The notes under the pieces were generated by a model. It saw only the letters and a list, made by a program, of their open reading frames with translations, was not told where the DNA came from and searched no databases. Of a stretch of 6,596 nucleotides of DNA, positions 4,682-6,596 are shown piece after piece; the stretch's first letter is position 1; the number at the start of each line of letters is the position of its first letter. Location: assembly GCA_021413535.1 (NCBI GenBank), contig JAIOQF010000164.1:1-6596 (forward strand), read 5' to 3'. The DNA is from Verrucomicrobiota bacterium. GTDB lineage: Bacteria; Verrucomicrobiota; Verrucomicrobiia; Verrucomicrobiales; Verrucomicrobiaceae. A program made the position numbers and the translations under genes.

Positions 4682-5206
4682 TCAGGATTTTGGAACAACG
4701 GCGAAACCCTCTTTGCTATCCTTAATGATCCAACCCGCAGCCTCGAGTTTCTTGCGCAGTTCATCGGCGGTCGCCCAGTCTTTCGATTGCTTCGCAGCCC
4801 AACGCTGCTCGGCGAGTCGTTGAATCTCTGCGGGCACAGCAATGGATTCCTCCCCCTTCAGCTCAGGAAGCACGATGCCGATGGCATCGAGGATGAAGTA
4901 AAGATTGAGCAAAGTGAATTTTGCATCGGCAGCGGAGAGTTCAGAGACTTTCGTTTTGTTCACCACGCTGAAGACGCAGCCGAGCGCCTCGGGCACATTG
5001 AGGTCGTCGAGCAGTGCCTTCCATGCGGTGTCGAAAGCTCCTGCGCTTCCGGTTTTGACCAGCTCATCATGCGATAGTGGCCTGATAACATCGGACTTCT
5101 CACAGAGTTGTTTTTCAAACTTTGCGATCTTCGCCAAGGCGGCGCGAGCGGCATCGAGCGAGTGCAGCGTGAAATTCAACGGACCGCGATAGTGTCCGCT
5201 AACCAA
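4682..5206 (-). CDS. CysRS C-terminal fragment (tRNA-binding half)
   Basis: This 174-residue frame opens at a TTG (5206-5204) that overlaps the first fragment's stop region by 8 nt. It starts with VSGHYRGPLNFT, the stretch that follows the KMSKS region in intact enzymes. It continues through the helical DALR-type domain (LDAARAALAKIAKFEKQL, LNVPEALGCVFSVVN) and ends with the typical CysRS tail: QRLAEQRWAAKQSKDWATADELRKKLEAAGWIIKD. Whether it is translated at all is doubtful; the TTG is a leftover Leu codon, not an evolved start. Even if made by reinitiation, no catalytic loop would be supplied. Confidence 0.8.
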   Translation of the reverse strand: MVSGHYRGPLNFTLHSLDAARAALAKIAKFEKQLCEKSDVIRPLSHDELVKTGSAGAFDTAWKALLDDLNVPEALGCVFSVVNKTKVSELSAADAKFTLLNLYFILDAIGIVLPELKGEESIAVPAEIQRLAEQRWAAKQSKDWATADELRKKLEAAGWIIKDSKEGFAVVPKS

Positions 5207-6044
5207 TCTTGCCGCCGTCCACCATCAGATGCGCGATGTGCATCCAGTGCCGGGCAAAGTGGCCGCCGGTGGCGCAGCAGCTCTGAGCGATTTCATTTTC
5301 GTGATGCGGGAAGATAAGGTCGATGCCGCCGCTGTGCAGATCGAACTCTGCGCCGAGATATTCCAGCGACATCGCGCTGCATTCGAGATGCCAGCCGGGT
5401 CGCCCCCTGCCCCATGGACTGTCCCAGGCGTTGGAGCCGTCCTCGGGCTTGTGTGCCTTCCACAAGGCAAAATCCGCCAGCGCATCCTTGCTGTATTCGT
5501 CACTGTCATTCGCACCTTGGGCCGCGCCGAGACGTAGCTCGCGATCTTCCAAATGTGAAAGCTTCCCGTAATCCGCGAACGACGCGACACGGAAATAGAC
5601 CGAGCCGTCGCCCGCTTTGTAAGCGTGTCCGCGTTTGATCAAATCATCGATCATCTTGATCTGATGCGGGATGTGGTCCGTCGCCTTAGGCTCCACATGC
5701 GGCGGCAGCAGGTTCAGCGCAGCGCAGTCGTCATGAAAGAGCTTCGTCCAATACTGGGTGAACTCTGTGAGAGACTGATCCGCTTTGATGGAATCACGGA
5801 TCGTTTTGTCATCGACATCCGTGATGTTGCGCACATGCAGCGTGGGCGTGCCGTTCAACTCGACAACACGACGAAACACATCCTGCGCGATGAAAGTGCG
5901 GAAATTGCCGATGTGCGCCGGGCCATAGACGGTGGGGCCGCAGCCGTAGAAGCCGAGCCTCTTCCCGTCGACGGGTGTGACCGCCAGCGTCTGGCGGGTC
6001 AGTGTGTCGTGGAGCTGGAGTTTCGGCGAGGCGGGATCGGACAT
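5199..6044 (-). CDS. CysRS N-terminal fragment (Rossmann catalytic half with HIGH motif and zinc site)
   Basis: The 281 residues from ATG 6042-6044 contain most of the class I catalytic domain. They include FYGCGPTVYGPAHIGNFRT (32-50) with the HIGH-type signature HIGN (43-46), VRNITDVDDKTI (71-82), and WGRGRPGWHLECSAM (211-225) followed by DLIFPHHENEIAQS. Cys35, Cys222, His247 and Glu251 correspond to the zinc ligands Cys28, Cys209, His234 and Glu238 of E. coli CysRS, which select cysteine. The frame ends two residues after Lys279, the first Lys of the lost KMSKS. The start was chosen because MSDPASPKLQLHDTLTRQ matches the usual N-terminus; an upstream in-frame ATG at 6134 would add 30 unrelated residues and overlap the MFS start. 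There is no Shine-Dalgarno sequence. Confidence 0.85.
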   Translation of the reverse strand: MSDPASPKLQLHDTLTRQTLAVTPVDGKRLGFYGCGPTVYGPAHIGNFRTFIAQDVFRRVVELNGTPTLHVRNITDVDDKTIRDSIKADQSLTEFTQYWTKLFHDDCAALNLLPPHVEPKATDHIPHQIKMIDDLIKRGHAYKAGDGSVYFRVASFADYGKLSHLEDRELRLGAAQGANDSDEYSKDALADFALWKAHKPEDGSNAWDSPWGRGRPGWHLECSAMSLEYLGAEFDLHSGGIDLIFPHHENEIAQSCCATGGHFARHWMHIAHLMVDGGKIG

Positions 6045-6132
6045 GAAGGGGTAATGAAGCGCGGGCGGCACCGGATTGCAAAGATTTGCCCACAGGAACT
6101 TGCCAGACGTAAATCTTCCATCACATGACCTC
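6045..6132. promoter_or_regulatory. Divergent promoter region between cysS and the MFS gene
   Basis: These 88 bp must hold promoters for both divergent genes. The only symmetry seen is AAGATTT (6081-6087) against AAATCTT (6111-6117), a perfect 7-bp inverted repeat 23 nt apart. A weak plus-strand sigma-70 pair is possible (TTGCCC 6086-6091, TAAATC 6110-6115, spacer 18), matching the consensus at only 4 and 3 positions. Confidence 0.25.
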
Positions 6133-6596
6133 ATGCCCCGAAACTGCGCCCTTTTTGTCTGGTTCCGCCTTCTCTTTAACTGCCGGTTCTACTACCCGGT
6201 CTACACGATCCTATTTCTCGACTTCGGACTAAACCTCTCACAGTTCGCGTTGCTGAATGTCGTGTGGGCCATCAGCATCGTGTGCCTTGACCTGCCTCTG
6301 GGCGCGTTGGCGGATGTGATTGGGCGACGGCGCATGGTCATCATCGCGGCTTCGATCATGGTGGTGGAGATGCTGGTGTTCGCCTGCGTGCCGGTCGGCG
6401 GGCCGTGGGTGTTTTATGTGTTTTTGATCAATCGCGTGCTCAGCGGTGCGGCGGAAGCCTTTGCCAGCGGAGCCGACGAGGCGCTGGCTTATGATTCGAT
6501 ACCACAAAGCGAACGCGCCTCGATATGGCCGCGCGTGATGGGTCGGCTCAACCGCTGGATGGCGGTCGGATTTATTGTGGCGGCGCTCATTGGCGC
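6133..6596 (+). CDS. MFS transporter (N-terminal part, runs off the right edge)
   Basis: An open frame of 154 codons from ATG 6133 runs past the window end. The product is an inner-membrane protein with hydrophobic segments at about residues 17-30, 37-57, 68-87, 92-110 and from 143. Between the second and third segments lies GALADVIGRRRMV (57-69), the major facilitator motif A (G-x-L-A-D-x-x-G-R-R-R) of the TM2-TM3 loop, with Asp61 as the conserved acid. The stretch NRVLSGAAEAFASGADEALAYDS (100-122) is typical of a drug/H+ antiporter-like subgroup in which TM4 runs into a cytoplasmic 'G-x-x-[DE]-A-L-[AL]-Y-D' loop. The substrate cannot be told. Its proximity to cysS on the opposite strand does not imply a link. 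The start has no Shine-Dalgarno sequence, and an upstream in-frame TTG at 6100 is possible but less likely. Confidence 0.85.
   Translation, partial: MPRNCALFVWFRLLFNCRFYYPVYTILFLDFGLNLSQFALLNVVWAISIVCLDLPLGALADVIGRRRMVIIAASIMVVEMLVFACVPVGGPWVFYVFLINRVLSGAAEAFASGADEALAYDSIPQSERASIWPRVMGRLNRWMAVGFIVAALIG

Larger units (their letters stand above)
4682..6044 (-). pseudogene. cysS: Cysteinyl-tRNA synthetase, interrupted: internal deletion removes the KMSKS loop and shifts the frame
   Basis: CysRS activates cysteine with ATP and charges tRNA-Cys. Two abutting frames cover the family from end to end except one block. The first frame reads ...HIAHLMVDGGK and then, instead of MSKSLGN, IG and a stop (TAG at 5201-5199). 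The second frame, one base out of register, resumes at LVSGHYRGPLNFT. In E. coli CysRS 28 residues separate the Lys of KMSKS from SGHYR. Only the first base of the Met codon and the last two codons (LV) remain, so about 77 nt (3n+2) are missing at 5206/5207. The exact length depends on this species' normal loop. The KMSKS loop binds ATP in class I synthetases, so neither piece nor a frameshifted fusion should aminoacylate. No other stop or frame defect is visible, so the event is recent or is a sequencing/assembly error. Confidence 0.85.

Noticed and set aside
5199..5210. Programmed frameshifting to join the two cysS halves
   Set aside because: No slippery heptamer is present at the junction, and a frameshift could not restore the roughly 25 missing residues of the KMSKS region.
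5625..6128. 167-codon plus-strand frame opposite cysS
   Set aside because: Antisense of conserved CysRS sequence, with no independent motif; its end also overlaps the cysS start region.
6238..6507. 89-codon minus-strand frame at the right end
   Set aside because: Antisense to the MFS transporter frame, which is open to the window edge and carries motif A and membrane segments.

Overview
The window most likely comes from a chromosome of the phylum Verrucomicrobiota (PVC superphylum). Three things point there: a 52-residue strongly basic protein of the kind I recall as conserved in Verrucomicrobia and Chlamydiae (325-483, minus), a single-domain planctomycete-type (PSC1-like) cytochrome c (639-1070, minus), and start regions that all lack a clear Shine-Dalgarno sequence. 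This placement is by recognition only; no search was run. Most content is housekeeping. I see no insertion sequence, phage gene, CRISPR array, tRNA, rRNA or defence system.

Layout. Positions 1-1070 carry three minus-strand genes: the N-terminus of an S4-domain rRNA pseudouridine synthase (runs off the left edge), the small basic protein gene, and the cytochrome c gene. The last two are each followed by a convincing intrinsic terminator, so the three look like separate transcription units. A 298-bp divergent intergenic region (1071-1368) holds three separate dyad symmetries. Two plus-strand genes follow: CCA tRNA nucleotidyltransferase/poly(A) polymerase-type enzyme (1369-2679) and a Met/Lys-rich lipoprotein (2752-3549). 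The lipoprotein gene ends in a strong terminator that abuts a perfect 25-bp inverted repeat, which itself ends four bases after the stop codon of the convergent hemB gene (3680-4651, minus). Upstream of hemB, 30 bp away and on the same strand, lies cysS (4682-6044, minus). A divergent MFS transporter gene starts at 6133 and runs off the right edge.

How the genes fit together. rRNA pseudouridylation, a putative ribosomal small protein, tRNA CCA addition and cysteinyl-tRNA synthesis all serve translation. HemB makes porphobilinogen for haem, which the cytochrome needs. Apart from the cysS-hemB pair, and possibly the cca-lipoprotein pair, nothing suggests a dedicated operon.

The most notable observation is in cysS. 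The reading frame is well conserved on both sides, but about 77 bases that should encode the KMSKS loop are missing at about 5206/5207. The loss shifts the frame and produces an immediate stop. Either this is a genuine inactivating deletion in a normally essential gene, which implies a second CysRS or another route, or it is a sequence/assembly error. Second in interest are the 25-bp inverted repeat and a roughly 23-nt element shared by the 5' flanks of cca and hemB.
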